Assembly: GCF_001956915.1 (NCBI RefSeq)
Contig: NZ_MLJO01000022.1
Location: 109,434 to 173,433 of the forward strand
From: Intrasporangium flavum
GTDB lineage: Bacteria; Actinomycetota; Actinomycetes; Actinomycetales; Dermatophilaceae
Reading direction: 5' to 3'
DNA length: 64,000 nt
The notes under the pieces are model-generated. The model saw only the letters and a program-made list of their open reading frames with translations, was not told the DNA's origin and did not search any database. The position numbers were made by a program, and so were the translations under genes. Below are positions 40,543-51,037 of the stretch, piece after piece. Each line of letters starts with the position of its first letter. Positions within the stretch are counted from its first letter, which is position 1.

Positions 40543-41574
40543 TCAGGCCCTGGCCCGGCGGAAGAGGTCGGCCCGGGGGTCCTGGCCGTCCTCGGCCGAG
40601 GCCATGGTCTCGATCGCCGCGCGGGCCTCGTCGGTCAGCCGCTGCGGCACGACGACCTGCACCTTGGCGAGGAGGTCGCCGGTGTGCTCGCCCCGGTGGA
40701 CGCCGCGACCCTTGACGCGCAGCACGCGCCCGCTGGGGGTGCCGGCCGCGATGCGCACCTTGACCTGCCCGCCGTCGAGGGTCGGCACGGGCACGGTGGC
40801 CCCGAGCGCCGCCTCGGCGAAGGTGACGGGGAGGTCGACGGTGAGGTTGTCGCCGTCGCGCCCGAAGACCGGGTGCTTCTCGACGGTCACCGTGAGGATG
40901 AGGTCGCCGGCGGGGCCGCCGGACTCGCCCTGACGGCCCTTGCCGCGCAGGCGGATCTTCTGGCCGTCCTTGACCCCGGCGGGGATCCGCGCGGTGATCC
41001 GGCCGAGGTCGGGCGAGCTGAGCGTCACCGTCGAGCCCTCGACGGCGTCGCGGAAGCCGATGCTCGTCGAGGCCTGCACGTCGGCGCCGGGCCGGGGCCC
41101 GGCCGTGGCGCCGTAGCCGCCGTACTGCTGGCCGAAACCGCCGGCGCCGCCCGGGGCGCCGCCGCCGAACATCTGCCCGAGGATGTCCTCGAGGTTGGGC
41201 TGGCCCGCCCCGGCCCCGCCGCCGCCGAAGCGGACGCGGGTGCCGCCGGGACCAGCGGCCCCACCGAACGCCGAGAAGATGTCCTCGAACCCGGCGCCCC
41301 CGCCGCCGGGGCCGCCCGCGGTGAAGCGGGCGCCCCCGTGCGACATGGCACGGATCGCGTCGTACTCGCGGCGCTGCTCGGGGTCGGACAGGACCGCGTA
41401 GGCCTCGCCGATCTCCTTGAAGCGCTCCTCGGCCCTGGTGTCCCCGACGTTGTGGTCGGGGTGCAGGTCGCGGGCGAGCTTGCGGTAGGCCTTCTTGATC
41501 GCGGCCGCGTCGGCATCCTGGGCGACGCCGAGGGTCGCGTAGAAGTCCTTCTCGAACCAGTCCTGGCTAGCCAT
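40543..41574 (-). CDS. dnaJ: DnaJ-type co-chaperone without zinc finger
   Basis: 343 residues. J domain (1-70) with the essential HPD in ARDLHPDHNVG, then a long Gly/Phe-rich linker (about 75-175: GGPGGGGAGFEDIFSAFGG), then the two-barrel C-terminal substrate domain (IPAGVKDGQKIRLRGKG, GDLILTVTVEKHPVFGRDG). There is not one Cys, so the CxxCxGxG zinc domain of type I DnaJ is missing and this is a type II (CbpA/DnaJB) protein. It stimulates DnaK ATPase. RBS GGAGAGG precedes ATG 41574; grpE lies 101 bases upstream. Confidence 0.93.
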   Translation of the reverse strand: MASQDWFEKDFYATLGVAQDADAAAIKKAYRKLARDLHPDHNVGDTRAEERFKEIGEAYAVLSDPEQRREYDAIRAMSHGGARFTAGGPGGGGAGFEDIFSAFGGAAGPGGTRVRFGGGGAGAGQPNLEDILGQMFGGGAPGGAGGFGQQYGGYGATAGPRPGADVQASTSIGFRDAVEGSTVTLSSPDLGRITARIPAGVKDGQKIRLRGKGRQGESGGPAGDLILTVTVEKHPVFGRDGDNLTVDLPVTFAEAALGATVPVPTLDGGQVKVRIAAGTPSGRVLRVKGRGVHRGEHTGDLLAKVQVVVPQRLTDEARAAIETMASAEDGQDPRADLFRRARA

Positions 41575-41675
41575 GGCGCACCTGCCTCTCCTGCTGCGGC
41601 CGCGCGGGGTCCCCGGCGGTCCTCACATCATCATCGATGCCGGCCGACGCGTGGGGCGTCGACGCGGCGTGGCGC

Positions 41676-42334
41676 TCACGCGGGGTCGGCAACCGACACC
41701 CGGGCGGCGCGGACGAGCCGGTCACCGATGCGGTAGCCCGGCTGGAGCACCTGGACGACCGTCGTGCCCGTGGCCCCCTCCGGCAGATCGGCCTCGACGT
41801 GCATGAGGGCCTCGTGCACGTTGGGGTCGAACTCCTCGCCGGCCTCGCCGAGGCGCTCGACGCCGAACCGGCCGAGCGTCGCCTCGAGCTTGTCGGCGAT
41901 GGCCGCGAACGGGCCGCCGGCGAGGTCGCCGGCCTGGCGGGCCATGTGGATGTCGTCGAGCACCGGCAGCAGCGACTCGACGACGCTGCCCACCGCGGTG
42001 TGCCGGATGACCTCGCGGTCGCGGTCGACGCGCTTCTTGTAGTTGACGTACTCGGCCTGCAGCCGCTGCAGGTCGGCGAGGTAGGAGGCAGCGAGCGCGT
42101 CCTCCTGCGCGAGCGCCTCCCGCTCGGTGGCGGCGTCCGGGCCGTGGTCGTACTCGTCCTCGCCACCGGGCTCGGACGAGGCGCCGGCGCCGCCCTCGTA
42201 GTAGGTGTGGTGGCCCCGGGCGCCCGCGCCGGGGGTGCCGGCGGACTGGCCGCCGGCACCCTGCGCGTCGGTCACCTCGGGCCCGCCGGCACCGGGCTGG
42301 GTGCCCTCGGCCTCGGGGTTCGGGGTGGACTCGG

Positions 42335-42338
<4 letters not shown>
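41676..42338 (-). CDS. grpE: Nucleotide exchange factor GrpE
   Basis: 220 residues. A disordered Gly/Pro/Glu-rich N-terminal 60 residues precedes the long dimer helix ([37 protein letters not shown]) and the beta-wing domain [44 protein letters not shown]. It speeds ADP release from DnaK. The GTG start overlaps the dnaK stop (GTGA). Confidence 0.97.
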
Positions 42339-44251
<1,913 letters not shown>

Positions 44252-44261
44252 GGTGACTCCT

Positions 44262-44283
44262 TGATGCTCTGGTGATGCTCTGG
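44262..44283. repeat. Tandem 11-bp duplication in the dnaK 5' leader
   Basis: TGATGCTCTGG occurs twice in a row (44262-44272 and 44273-44283) between the promoter and the dnaK ribosome-binding site. Confidence 0.9.
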
Positions 44284-44287
44284 TCCG

Positions 44288-44308
44288 GTTGACAGGTCCT
44301 CGCTCAAT
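44288..44308. promoter_or_regulatory. Second HAIR-like dyad overlapping the dnaK -10 region
   Basis: GTTGACA-GGTCCTC-GCTCAAT, the 7-base-spacer HAIR form with more mismatches than the upstream site. It overlaps the putative -10 CAGATT (minus strand, 44306-44311). Confidence 0.75.
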
Positions 44309-44335
44309 CTGCGCCAGCCGACCCGTCGTTGTCAA
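44306..44335 (-). promoter_or_regulatory. Candidate dnaK promoter (TTGACA ... CAGATT)
   Basis: On the minus strand, TTGACA (44330-44335) is followed after 18 bases by CAGATT (44306-44311). One HAIR dyad flanks the -35 and another overlaps the -10, as expected for a repressed vegetative promoter. Confidence 0.65.
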
Positions 44336-44351
44336 AGCCGCGCTCGCAAAT

Positions 44352-44372
44352 CTTGCGTTCACCTGACTCAAC
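44352..44372. promoter_or_regulatory. HAIR operator upstream of dnaK
   Basis: CTTGCGT-TCACCTG-ACTCAAC, HAIR form with 7-base spacer, centred about 110 bases upstream of the dnaK ATG. Confidence 0.88.
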
Positions 44373-44375
44373 TTC

Positions 44376-44729
44376 GTGACCGGGGCCGGTGTTCCCGGAT
44401 CGGCGAACTTTTCCGCGCGGACCGGTCGGCCGTGTTCCGGATGCGCGCCGGCGCGGCAGACGGGTAGGGGGTCGCGTTCCTTCCTCAGGCTGCTGTCGGC
44501 CGCCGAGATCGCCACGGGCGCGGCGCTGCTGCTGCCGTTCGTGCCCAACCGGCTGGCCGGCGCCGCACTGACCGCCTTCTCCGGCGGCCTCGTCGGCCTC
44601 TACCTCCGCACGCCCGGCATGCGTCAGGAGGGGAGCATCTGGCCGACGCCCGACGGCATGGCGGTGAGCAAGGACACGTGGATGCTCGGCATCGGGGCGA
44701 GCCTGCTGGCCAGCCGTCACGACCGCTGA
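44376..44729 (+). pseudogene. 5'-truncated DoxX-like membrane protein
   Basis: The frame from GTG 44376 encodes 117 residues, but only residues from about 36 on look like protein: [45 protein letters not shown] and KDTWMLGIGASLLASRHDR, the second half of DoxX-like proteins of about 150 residues. The first 35 residues ([22 protein letters not shown]) read like translated non-coding DNA and abut the dnaK HAIR site. No in-frame start lies nearer the conserved part, and the missing half is not in another frame. A remnant is more likely than a working gene. Confidence 0.6.
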
Positions 44730-44790
44730 GCACGCACGCGTCGCACAGGTGCACTGGGTAGGTTCGGGACCCCGACCCGTGGAGGTGACC

Positions 44791-46062
44791 GTGTCCCGAC
44801 CGCGCTCTGCCGCACGCGTCCTCGGCGCCGCCGCCGTGGCCGGAACCCTCGCTCTCGGCGCCTGCTCATCGGGCGGCCCCACGCCGGCCGGCTCCTCCGC
44901 GGGTTCGACGGCAGCGAGCTCGTCGGCAGCGGGGTCGTCGGCGTCCTCCGTCGCGACGAGCACGGCCGGCACGACGCCTGCCCCCACCACGACGTCGGCC
45001 ACGCCGACCGCCGTGCCGACCCCCACGGCGACGGCCACCTCGCGCGCGGGCCGGCCGACCGGCTCGGTCACCGTGCTGCGCACCCTCGCCACAGGCCTCG
45101 ACGTGCCGTGGGGCCTGGCGCTGCTGCCCGACCGCTCGGCCGTGCTCGTCACGACCCGCGACGACGGACGCATCCGCCGCGTCGACCTGTCCACCGGACG
45201 CGTCACGAGCGTCGGGCACGTGCCCGGCGTCGTGTCGAACGTCGACCAGCAGGGCGAGGCCGGGTTGCTCGGCATCGCCGTCAGCCCCCGGTTCGCCTCG
45301 GACAGAACGCTCTTCGTGTACTTCTCGACCGCGAACGACAACCGCATTGCGACGATGACCTACGACCCGACCGCGCCTGCGGGGCAGCAGCTCGGGGCGC
45401 CGCGCGTCATCCTGCTGGGCATCCCGCACGGGGTGCACCACAACGGCGGCCGCCTCGCCTTCGGGCCCGACGGCTACCTCTACGCCACGACCGGCGAGGC
45501 GGGCGACCGCCCTCTGGCACAGGACCGTTCGTCGCTCGGCGGCAAGATCCTGCGGATGACGACGGCCGGACGGCCCGCACCCGGCAACCCGTTCGGCACC
45601 CTCGTGTGGAGCTACGGGCACCGCAACGTCGAGGGCATCACCTGGGACGCCGCGGGCCGGCTGTGGTCCTCGGAGTTCGGCGACCACCTCCACGACGAGC
45701 TCAACCTCATCCGCAAGGGCGGCAACTACGGCTGGCCGCAGACCGAGGGCAAGACGTCCGCGCCCGGCATCGTGTCGCCCGTCGAGCAGTGGAGCCCCGA
45801 CGCCAACTCCCCGAGCGGGATCGCCATCGCGGCCGGCTCGGCGTGGCTCGGCGGCCTGCGCGGCGAACGGCTCTGGCGGGTCCCGCTCGACGGCACGAAG
45901 CCGGCCGGCGACCCGCAGTCGTTCCTCGAGGGCCGGTACGGGCGCCTGCGCAGCGTCCTCGCCCTCGACGACCGCACGCTCCTCGTGACGACGAGCAACC
46001 GCGACGGGCGCACCTCCCCGCGCGCCGGCGACGACCGCATCCTCGTGGTCCGCGTCAGCTGA
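44791..46062 (+). CDS. PQQ-type glucose/sorbosone dehydrogenase lipoprotein
   Basis: 423 residues. The GTG start at 44791 follows GGAGGTGACC. Lipoprotein signal peptide with lipobox LGAC (Cys25), then a low-complexity Ser/Thr/Ala/Pro spacer to about residue 90. The six-bladed propeller shows LDVPWGLALLPDRSAVLVTTRDDGRI, GEAGLLGIAVSPRF, HHNGGRLAFGPDGYLYATTGEAG (active-site His), YGHRNVEGITWDAAGRLWSSEFG and NYGWPQTEG, as in soluble glucose dehydrogenase-like (YliI) proteins. It oxidises sugars at the outer membrane face if PQQ is available. Confidence 0.9.
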   Translation: MSRPRSAARVLGAAAVAGTLALGACSSGGPTPAGSSAGSTAASSSAAGSSASSVATSTAGTTPAPTTTSATPTAVPTPTATATSRAGRPTGSVTVLRTLATGLDVPWGLALLPDRSAVLVTTRDDGRIRRVDLSTGRVTSVGHVPGVVSNVDQQGEAGLLGIAVSPRFASDRTLFVYFSTANDNRIATMTYDPTAPAGQQLGAPRVILLGIPHGVHHNGGRLAFGPDGYLYATTGEAGDRPLAQDRSSLGGKILRMTTAGRPAPGNPFGTLVWSYGHRNVEGITWDAAGRLWSSEFGDHLHDELNLIRKGGNYGWPQTEGKTSAPGIVSPVEQWSPDANSPSGIAIAAGSAWLGGLRGERLWRVPLDGTKPAGDPQSFLEGRYGRLRSVLALDDRTLLVTTSNRDGRTSPRAGDDRILVVRVS

Positions 46063-46071
46063 CGCCGAGCC

Positions 46072-47826
46072 TCACGGGCGGGCCGGCAGGCGCACGCTGC
46101 CCACCGTCGTCAACCGCGGGTGCGCGTCGTCGCCGTCGTGCACGACCCCGCCCCGCCAGACGATCGCGAGGTCGCGGCCCTGCACGGTCAGCTCGGCGAG
46201 GCAGTTGTCGAACCACGGGCCGTCGGTCACCCGCCACGGGTACTTCGGGTCGGGCACCCGCTTGGAGTGCCCGGCGAGGAACCGCATCGGTCGCACGAGG
46301 CCCCGCGCGAACAGCGACATCATGACGCGGATCCCGCGCGGCATCGGGTTGCGGATCGGCGAGCACACGGCCTGCACGATGCGCGACCGGGCGCCGTACC
46401 GCGCGGCGTCGCCCACCTCCGCGACGTAGGAGTTGTGCACGTCCCCCGACAGGAAGGTGATCGAGCCCGGGGCCCGGCCGCGGTTGCCACGGGCGACGTC
46501 CATCACCATGTCGAACACCTCGACGAACCCGTCGTTGAAGGCCGCCCAGTGCTCGAGGTCGATCGACTGGCGGCTCTTCTCGGCGAGGCCGGCGACGACG
46601 CGGTTGTGCGCCCCGCTGCTCGCGAGCACCTCGTCGATGGCCTCGAAGTCGTGCAGGCCCGGCGGCAGGAGGAAGGGCAGCGACGTGCCGATGAGCAGGT
46701 GGTCGACGTCGCCGGTCAGCTGCGCGTCGAGCCAGCTCGCCTCGTCGGCGTCGAGCATCGACCGTCGCTCCGGCTCGAGGACGCGCGCGGCGCGCGAGTC
46801 GACGACGACGAGGCGCGAGTCGCCGAGGTCGCGCCGGTAGCTCCACCGGTACACCTCAGGGTGCCGGTCGACGCGCCGGACGAGGTCGAAGAGCGGCTCG
46901 GTGAGGTCGAGCTCCTCGCCGCCGAACGCCTCGGCCGCGAGGACGGCCGCGTACACCTCGTCCTCGGCGAGCTCGGCCGGCGAGAGGTTGCCGATGTGCT
47001 GGTACACCCAGTACGAGGCGAGCCCGCCCATGAGCCGCTCATGCCACCACGGCGTCCGGTTGATCTCCTCGTGCCAGGACCACGAGGTGTTCCAGTCGTC
47101 GCGGATGTCGTGGTCGTCGAAGATCATGCAGCTGGGCACGGTCGAGAAGAACCACCGGTTCGCCTCGTCCGACCAGGCGAGCCGGTAGAGGTGGCAGTAC
47201 TCCTCGTAGTCCTTGATCTCCTCGCCCGGCGGCTCCTCGAGCGAGCGCCGCGAGGCGATGAACTCGCGCATCGCCTCCGACGTCTCGTCGGCGTACACCT
47301 GGTCGCCGAGGAACGCGACGAGGTCGGGCCACTCCTCCGCGCCCTCGGCGAGGGCGAGCGCGAGGGTGCGCAGCGCGTCGACGCCGTTCGACGCGTTGCC
47401 CTCGGCGTCGTGCGGCACGCTCGTGCGGCACGACCCGAAGAGCAGGCGCGTCGGCCGGGACCGGTCGATGGTGCTGATCCGCGGCGCCGGGAACCGGCCG
47501 TCGTCGGCCGGCGGCCACACCCGGGTGTCGTCGACGTCGAGCGTGTAGTCGTAGGAGGCGCCCGGCTCGAGGCCGTCGACGAGGACGAGGGCGTAGTGGT
47601 GGCCCTTGACGACGAACGTCGGCGCCGACCACTCGCGTCCGTCGGCACGCACGGTGACGGTGGCGCGCCCCGCGGTCTCGGCCCACACCGTCGCCTCGGT
47701 CTCGCCGGCGAAGCGCAGCATCGGCCCGAGGACGAGCGGCGAGGCGGGGTCGAGGGTCCCCGACTCGGTCGGGGCGCTCGGCGCGGGCTCGGTCTTCTCG
47801 CTCGAGGGGCTCATGGACACAGACAT
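46072..47826 (-). CDS. PhoD-like alkaline phosphatase/phosphodiesterase
   Basis: 584 residues. The metal centre of the PhoD family is visible: LLFGSCRTS, VAFLGDQVYADETSEAM (Asp), MIFDDHDIRDDWN (Asp-Asp-His), and SFLSGDVHNSYVAEV-like ITFLSGDVHNSY (His). The N-terminal PhoD_N beta domain covers about 25-130. Unlike secreted PhoD it has no Tat or Sec signal (N-terminus MSVSMSPSSEKTEPAPSAP), so a cytoplasmic phosphoesterase is likely. Convergent with the sugar dehydrogenase gene, nine bases apart. Substrate unknown. Confidence 0.88.
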   Translation of the reverse strand: MSVSMSPSSEKTEPAPSAPTESGTLDPASPLVLGPMLRFAGETEATVWAETAGRATVTVRADGREWSAPTFVVKGHHYALVLVDGLEPGASYDYTLDVDDTRVWPPADDGRFPAPRISTIDRSRPTRLLFGSCRTSVPHDAEGNASNGVDALRTLALALAEGAEEWPDLVAFLGDQVYADETSEAMREFIASRRSLEEPPGEEIKDYEEYCHLYRLAWSDEANRWFFSTVPSCMIFDDHDIRDDWNTSWSWHEEINRTPWWHERLMGGLASYWVYQHIGNLSPAELAEDEVYAAVLAAEAFGGEELDLTEPLFDLVRRVDRHPEVYRWSYRRDLGDSRLVVVDSRAARVLEPERRSMLDADEASWLDAQLTGDVDHLLIGTSLPFLLPPGLHDFEAIDEVLASSGAHNRVVAGLAEKSRQSIDLEHWAAFNDGFVEVFDMVMDVARGNRGRAPGSITFLSGDVHNSYVAEVGDAARYGARSRIVQAVCSPIRNPMPRGIRVMMSLFARGLVRPMRFLAGHSKRVPDPKYPWRVTDGPWFDNCLAELTVQGRDLAIVWRGGVVHDGDDAHPRLTTVGSVRLPARP

Positions 47827-47896
47827 ACCCCCTGCCGCTCTCCGACGGGACGGAAGCGGCCATGAGACCGCTGTGCGGGGACGCCCTCGGGGCGGC

Positions 47897-48649
47897 TCAC
47901 CTGCCGAGGTGCGCGCCGAGGTGCGCGCCGAGGAAGGCGAGGGTGCGCTGCCACGCGTCGGCGGCGACGTCGGCGTTGTAGCGCGACGGGGCGTCGTCGT
48001 TGAAGAACGCGTGCCCGACGCCGTGGTAGACGCGCGCCGTGAAGTCGACGCCGGCCTCCCCCATCCGGGCCTCGAGCTCGGGCACCCCGTCGGTGATCCG
48101 GTGGTCGTCCTCGCCGTAGAGGGCGAGCACGGGGCAGGCGATCGTCGACGGGTCGGCGTGCTCGGGGAAGGTGCCGTAGAAGGGCACGGCGGCGCGGACC
48201 CGGTCGTCGGCGGCCGCGAGCGCGAAGGCGTACGTGCCCCCGAAGCAGAACCCGACGACGCCGACGCGTCCGTCGACGCCGGGCTCGCCGGCGAGGGAGT
48301 CGACGACGCCGCGCAGGGCGGGCACGGCCCACGCCGCGAACTCGGGCTGCCGGGCCGGCGTCGTGGCCTCGCGCAGCTGCGGCTGGGCGGCAAGGCGCTC
48401 CTGCTCGCTCGCGCTGTTGTTGAGCGCGAAGATGCGGCTGCCCACCTCGGCGGTCAGGCCGACGTGGGCCAGCAGGTCGGGGGCGAGCGCGACGTAGCCC
48501 TCGGCGGCGAACCGGTCGGCGACGTCCTTGATGTGGTCGGTCAGGCCCCAGATCTCCTGGACGACGACGACCGCGCCACGCGGGTCACCGTCCGGGTCGG
48601 CGCGGTAGGCGGACAGCTCGTGCTCGGGGAAGTCGGTCATCGTGCCCAT
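47897..48649 (-). CDS. Dienelactone hydrolase family protein
   Basis: 250 residues. The catalytic triad is readable: nucleophile Cys in GVVGFCFGGTYAF, Asp in ALYGEDDHRI, His in YHGVGHAFFND. Conserved VVVVQEIWGLTDHIKDVADRFAAEGYVALAPDLL places the substrate-contacting Glu of dienelactone hydrolases. These hydrolyse lactones or esters in aromatic catabolism, but no other aromatic genes are nearby. Follows the antiporter gene by 77 bases on the same strand. Confidence 0.92.
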   Translation of the reverse strand: MGTMTDFPEHELSAYRADPDGDPRGAVVVVQEIWGLTDHIKDVADRFAAEGYVALAPDLLAHVGLTAEVGSRIFALNNSASEQERLAAQPQLREATTPARQPEFAAWAVPALRGVVDSLAGEPGVDGRVGVVGFCFGGTYAFALAAADDRVRAAVPFYGTFPEHADPSTIACPVLALYGEDDHRITDGVPELEARMGEAGVDFTARVYHGVGHAFFNDDAPSRYNADVAADAWQRTLAFLGAHLGAHLGR

Positions 48650-48726
48650 GGAACCGTCCTATCAGGCGCGGCCGGGCGGCGGGAGGCCCGGCGCCCCCAT
48701 CCCGTGGCGGGACGGGCCGCGACGCG

Positions 48727-50040
48727 TCAGGCCCGGGCCTCGCGACGCGCCTCGAGCCGCTGCAGCACCGGCGTCGCGAGGACGCCGTGGACGAGGACCG
48801 ACAGAGCGATCGTCGCCGCGACCGTGGCCCAGAGCCAGCGCTCCTCGGGGAAGGCGTGCTGGCCGGCCGCCCAGGCGAGGTAGTAGAGCGTGCCGATGCC
48901 GCGGACGCCGAAGAAGGCGGCCGCGCGCCGCTCGGCCGGTTCGAGGCCGCCCGGCTCCTCGACGGGCCGGGGTCGCACCGACAGGGCGAGCCAGCCCGCG
49001 ACCGGGCGCACGACGAGGACGATCGCGACGGCGACGAGGGCACCGCGCCAGTCCAGGGCCGACAGCATCCCGTTGGTCATCCCCATCCCGAGGAGCATGA
49101 GCACGACGAGGGTCAGCAGCCGCTCGAGGCGGGAGACGACCTCGTGCATGGCCGCGTGGTACTCGTGACCGCGCTCGGCCGCGCGGATCGTCATGCCGCA
49201 GGTGAACACGGCGACGAACCCGTACCCCCCGACCACCTCGCTCAGCCCGTACGTCATGACGAGCGCCGCGATCGCGAGCAGCGGCTCGCCCTGCTCGGCG
49301 AGGCGCAGCGAGCGCCGCGGCGAGCGGAAGGCCACCTTCGCGAGCAGCCACCCGACGCCGAAGCCCACCCCGACGCCGATCGCGAGCTTGCCGACGAGGT
49401 CCCAGGCGACCCAGCCGCCGATCCACGCGCTGACCGGTCCGAGCGTCGCGAGGAAGACCGCGGCGTGCACGAACGGGAACGCGAGACCGTCGTTGAGCCC
49501 GGCCTCGGAGGTGAGGGCGAAGCGCACCTCGTCGGCCTCGTCGACCTCCTCGAGCCCCTCGGCATCGGCGTCGACGTGCGGGCCGCCGACCTGCACGTCG
49601 CCGGCGAGCACCGGGTCGGTCGGCGACAGGGCCGCGCCCAGCAGCAGCGCGGCCGCGGGCGCGAGGCCGAGCCCCCAGCCGAGCAGCGCCACCGCGGCGA
49701 TCGTCACCGGCATCGCGACGACGAGCAACCGCCACGTCGGCGACCAGCGACGCCACGTGGTGCGGTCGCGCAGGCTGAGCGGCCGGTCGAGCGCGAGGCC
49801 CACGCCCATGAGGGCGACGAGGACGGTCAGCTCGGCGACGTGCTCGACCTGCGCGCGGATGTCGACGGGGTCGAGGACGAGGCCCTTCGGCAGCGGCAGC
49901 AGGCCGATGACGGCACCGAGCGCCAGCAGCACCATGGGCGCCGAGACGGCGTACCGCGCGAGGACCGTCGGCAGCACTGCGGCGAGCAGCAGGGCGAGCC
50001 CGAAGATGAGGTAGACCGCGCTCGCCGACACACGACGCAT
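48727..50040 (-). CDS. CPA1-type cation:proton antiporter
   Basis: 437 residues, about 12-13 helices. CPA1 motifs: LGAALSPTDPVLAGDVQVG (unwound helix with Thr-Asp) and TSEAGLNDGLAFPFVHAAVF (Asn-Asp ion-binding pair), and FFGVRGIGTLYYLAWAAG near the C-terminus (Arg). A short acidic insert (AEGLEEVDEADEVRF) before the ND helix is cytoplasmic. Exchanges Na+ or K+ for protons. GAGGTGCG precedes ATG 50040. It ends without the large cytoplasmic tail of NhaP/YjbQ forms. Confidence 0.92.
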   Translation of the reverse strand: MRRVSASAVYLIFGLALLLAAVLPTVLARYAVSAPMVLLALGAVIGLLPLPKGLVLDPVDIRAQVEHVAELTVLVALMGVGLALDRPLSLRDRTTWRRWSPTWRLLVVAMPVTIAAVALLGWGLGLAPAAALLLGAALSPTDPVLAGDVQVGGPHVDADAEGLEEVDEADEVRFALTSEAGLNDGLAFPFVHAAVFLATLGPVSAWIGGWVAWDLVGKLAIGVGVGFGVGWLLAKVAFRSPRRSLRLAEQGEPLLAIAALVMTYGLSEVVGGYGFVAVFTCGMTIRAAERGHEYHAAMHEVVSRLERLLTLVVLMLLGMGMTNGMLSALDWRGALVAVAIVLVVRPVAGWLALSVRPRPVEEPGGLEPAERRAAAFFGVRGIGTLYYLAWAAGQHAFPEERWLWATVAATIALSVLVHGVLATPVLQRLEARREARA

Positions 50041-50107
50041 CGTCGCACCTCGTCCGTGCCAGAGTGGCACCCCACCCGAACGACGTCGCCCGAGGAGGCC
50101 GCACCCC

Positions 50108-50956
50108 GTGGACCGCCCCGTCCTGCCGGACGCCGTGCAGCGCGCCGTGGCGCACGTGCGGGGCCGCGCCGCCGGATCCGCGCTCGACCCGACGCTGCGC
50201 GTCACGCTCAACTTCCACCCGGAGCGGCTCGAGGGCGTCAGTCACGGGCGCACGGTGCTGGCCCGGCTCGCCGACGAGGGCGTGTACCGCTCGCAGTTCG
50301 AGACCGGCACGAGCAACGGCGGGCTCACCGCCCACCCGGGCGGCGACCGGTGGCGCTGGGAGAGCCGGCTCTTCGGCGGCGCCTACGACACGACCGACGT
50401 CGCGCTCCGGCCGCGGTACGGGGCCCTCGACCTGCACCGGCGCCCGAACGGCGCCGCGCCGCGCTTCGGCTCGAGCCACGTGCGGCTGGCCGGGCACACC
50501 CTGGACCGCACGACGTTCTGCTTCCCCGACAGCGTCTTCGAGCCGACGCTGTTCGGCACGGCCGACGCGTTCGCGCTCGCCGAGGCGGCGGCGTCGGCCG
50601 GTCACGACCTCCTCGACGACTACGTCGAGGCGCACGTCCACGGCGTCCTCGACGTGCGCACCGACGTCGAGGCCCTCGTGCTCGACCCGTCGTTCCGCGG
50701 CACCGGCGTCGAGGACGACGCGGCCCGGCTCGGCGTCCCCGTCGAGTGGCACGTCGGCTACCGACTGCCCGTCGAGGTGCTGCGGGCCCACCCGGACTAC
50801 CGCGGGCCCGAGGTGGTGGCCCTCGGCGAGCGGGTCGCGGTCGAGGGCGTCCTCACACCGCGCGTCGTCGGTGAGGCGGCCGCGACCGGCGAGCACGACC
50901 CGCAGACCCTCAAGCGGGTCTGGCACCACGTCGCGCGCTTCGGCCTCGGTCGCTGA
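50108..50956 (+). CDS. DUF3626 family protein
   Basis: 282 residues, GTG start. The family hallmark LRVTLNFHPERLEG lies at about 30-43, then YRSQFETGTSNGGLTAHPGGDRWRWESRLFGGAYD, GALDLHRRPNGAAPRFGSSHVRL, DDYVEAHVHGVLDVRTDVEALVLDPSFRGT and VEWHVGYRLPVEVL. Many conserved His, Arg and Asp residues suggest an enzyme. It has no signal peptide or membrane segment. Known biochemistry for this family is not something I can cite. Stand-alone gene divergent from the antiporter and ended by a hairpin. Confidence 0.85.
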   Translation: MDRPVLPDAVQRAVAHVRGRAAGSALDPTLRVTLNFHPERLEGVSHGRTVLARLADEGVYRSQFETGTSNGGLTAHPGGDRWRWESRLFGGAYDTTDVALRPRYGALDLHRRPNGAAPRFGSSHVRLAGHTLDRTTFCFPDSVFEPTLFGTADAFALAEAAASAGHDLLDDYVEAHVHGVLDVRTDVEALVLDPSFRGTGVEDDAARLGVPVEWHVGYRLPVEVLRAHPDYRGPEVVALGERVAVEGVLTPRVVGEAAATGEHDPQTLKRVWHHVARFGLGR

Positions 50957-50988
50957 CGGCGTCCCACAGCGGGTGGGTGGTGCGGACG

Positions 50989-51025
50989 CTCACCAGCTGC
51001 TCCCGTGGTGGGAGCAGTGCGTGAG
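50989..51025. terminator. Bipartite hairpin terminator after DUF3626 gene
   Basis: CTGCTCCC (50997-51004) pairs with GGGAGCAG (51010-51017) around GTGGT; an outer CTCAC/GTGAG pair (50989-50993 with 51021-51025) extends it past a 3x3 internal loop. It lies between convergent genes. Confidence 0.7.
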
Positions 51026-51037
51026 GAGGACGGGTGA

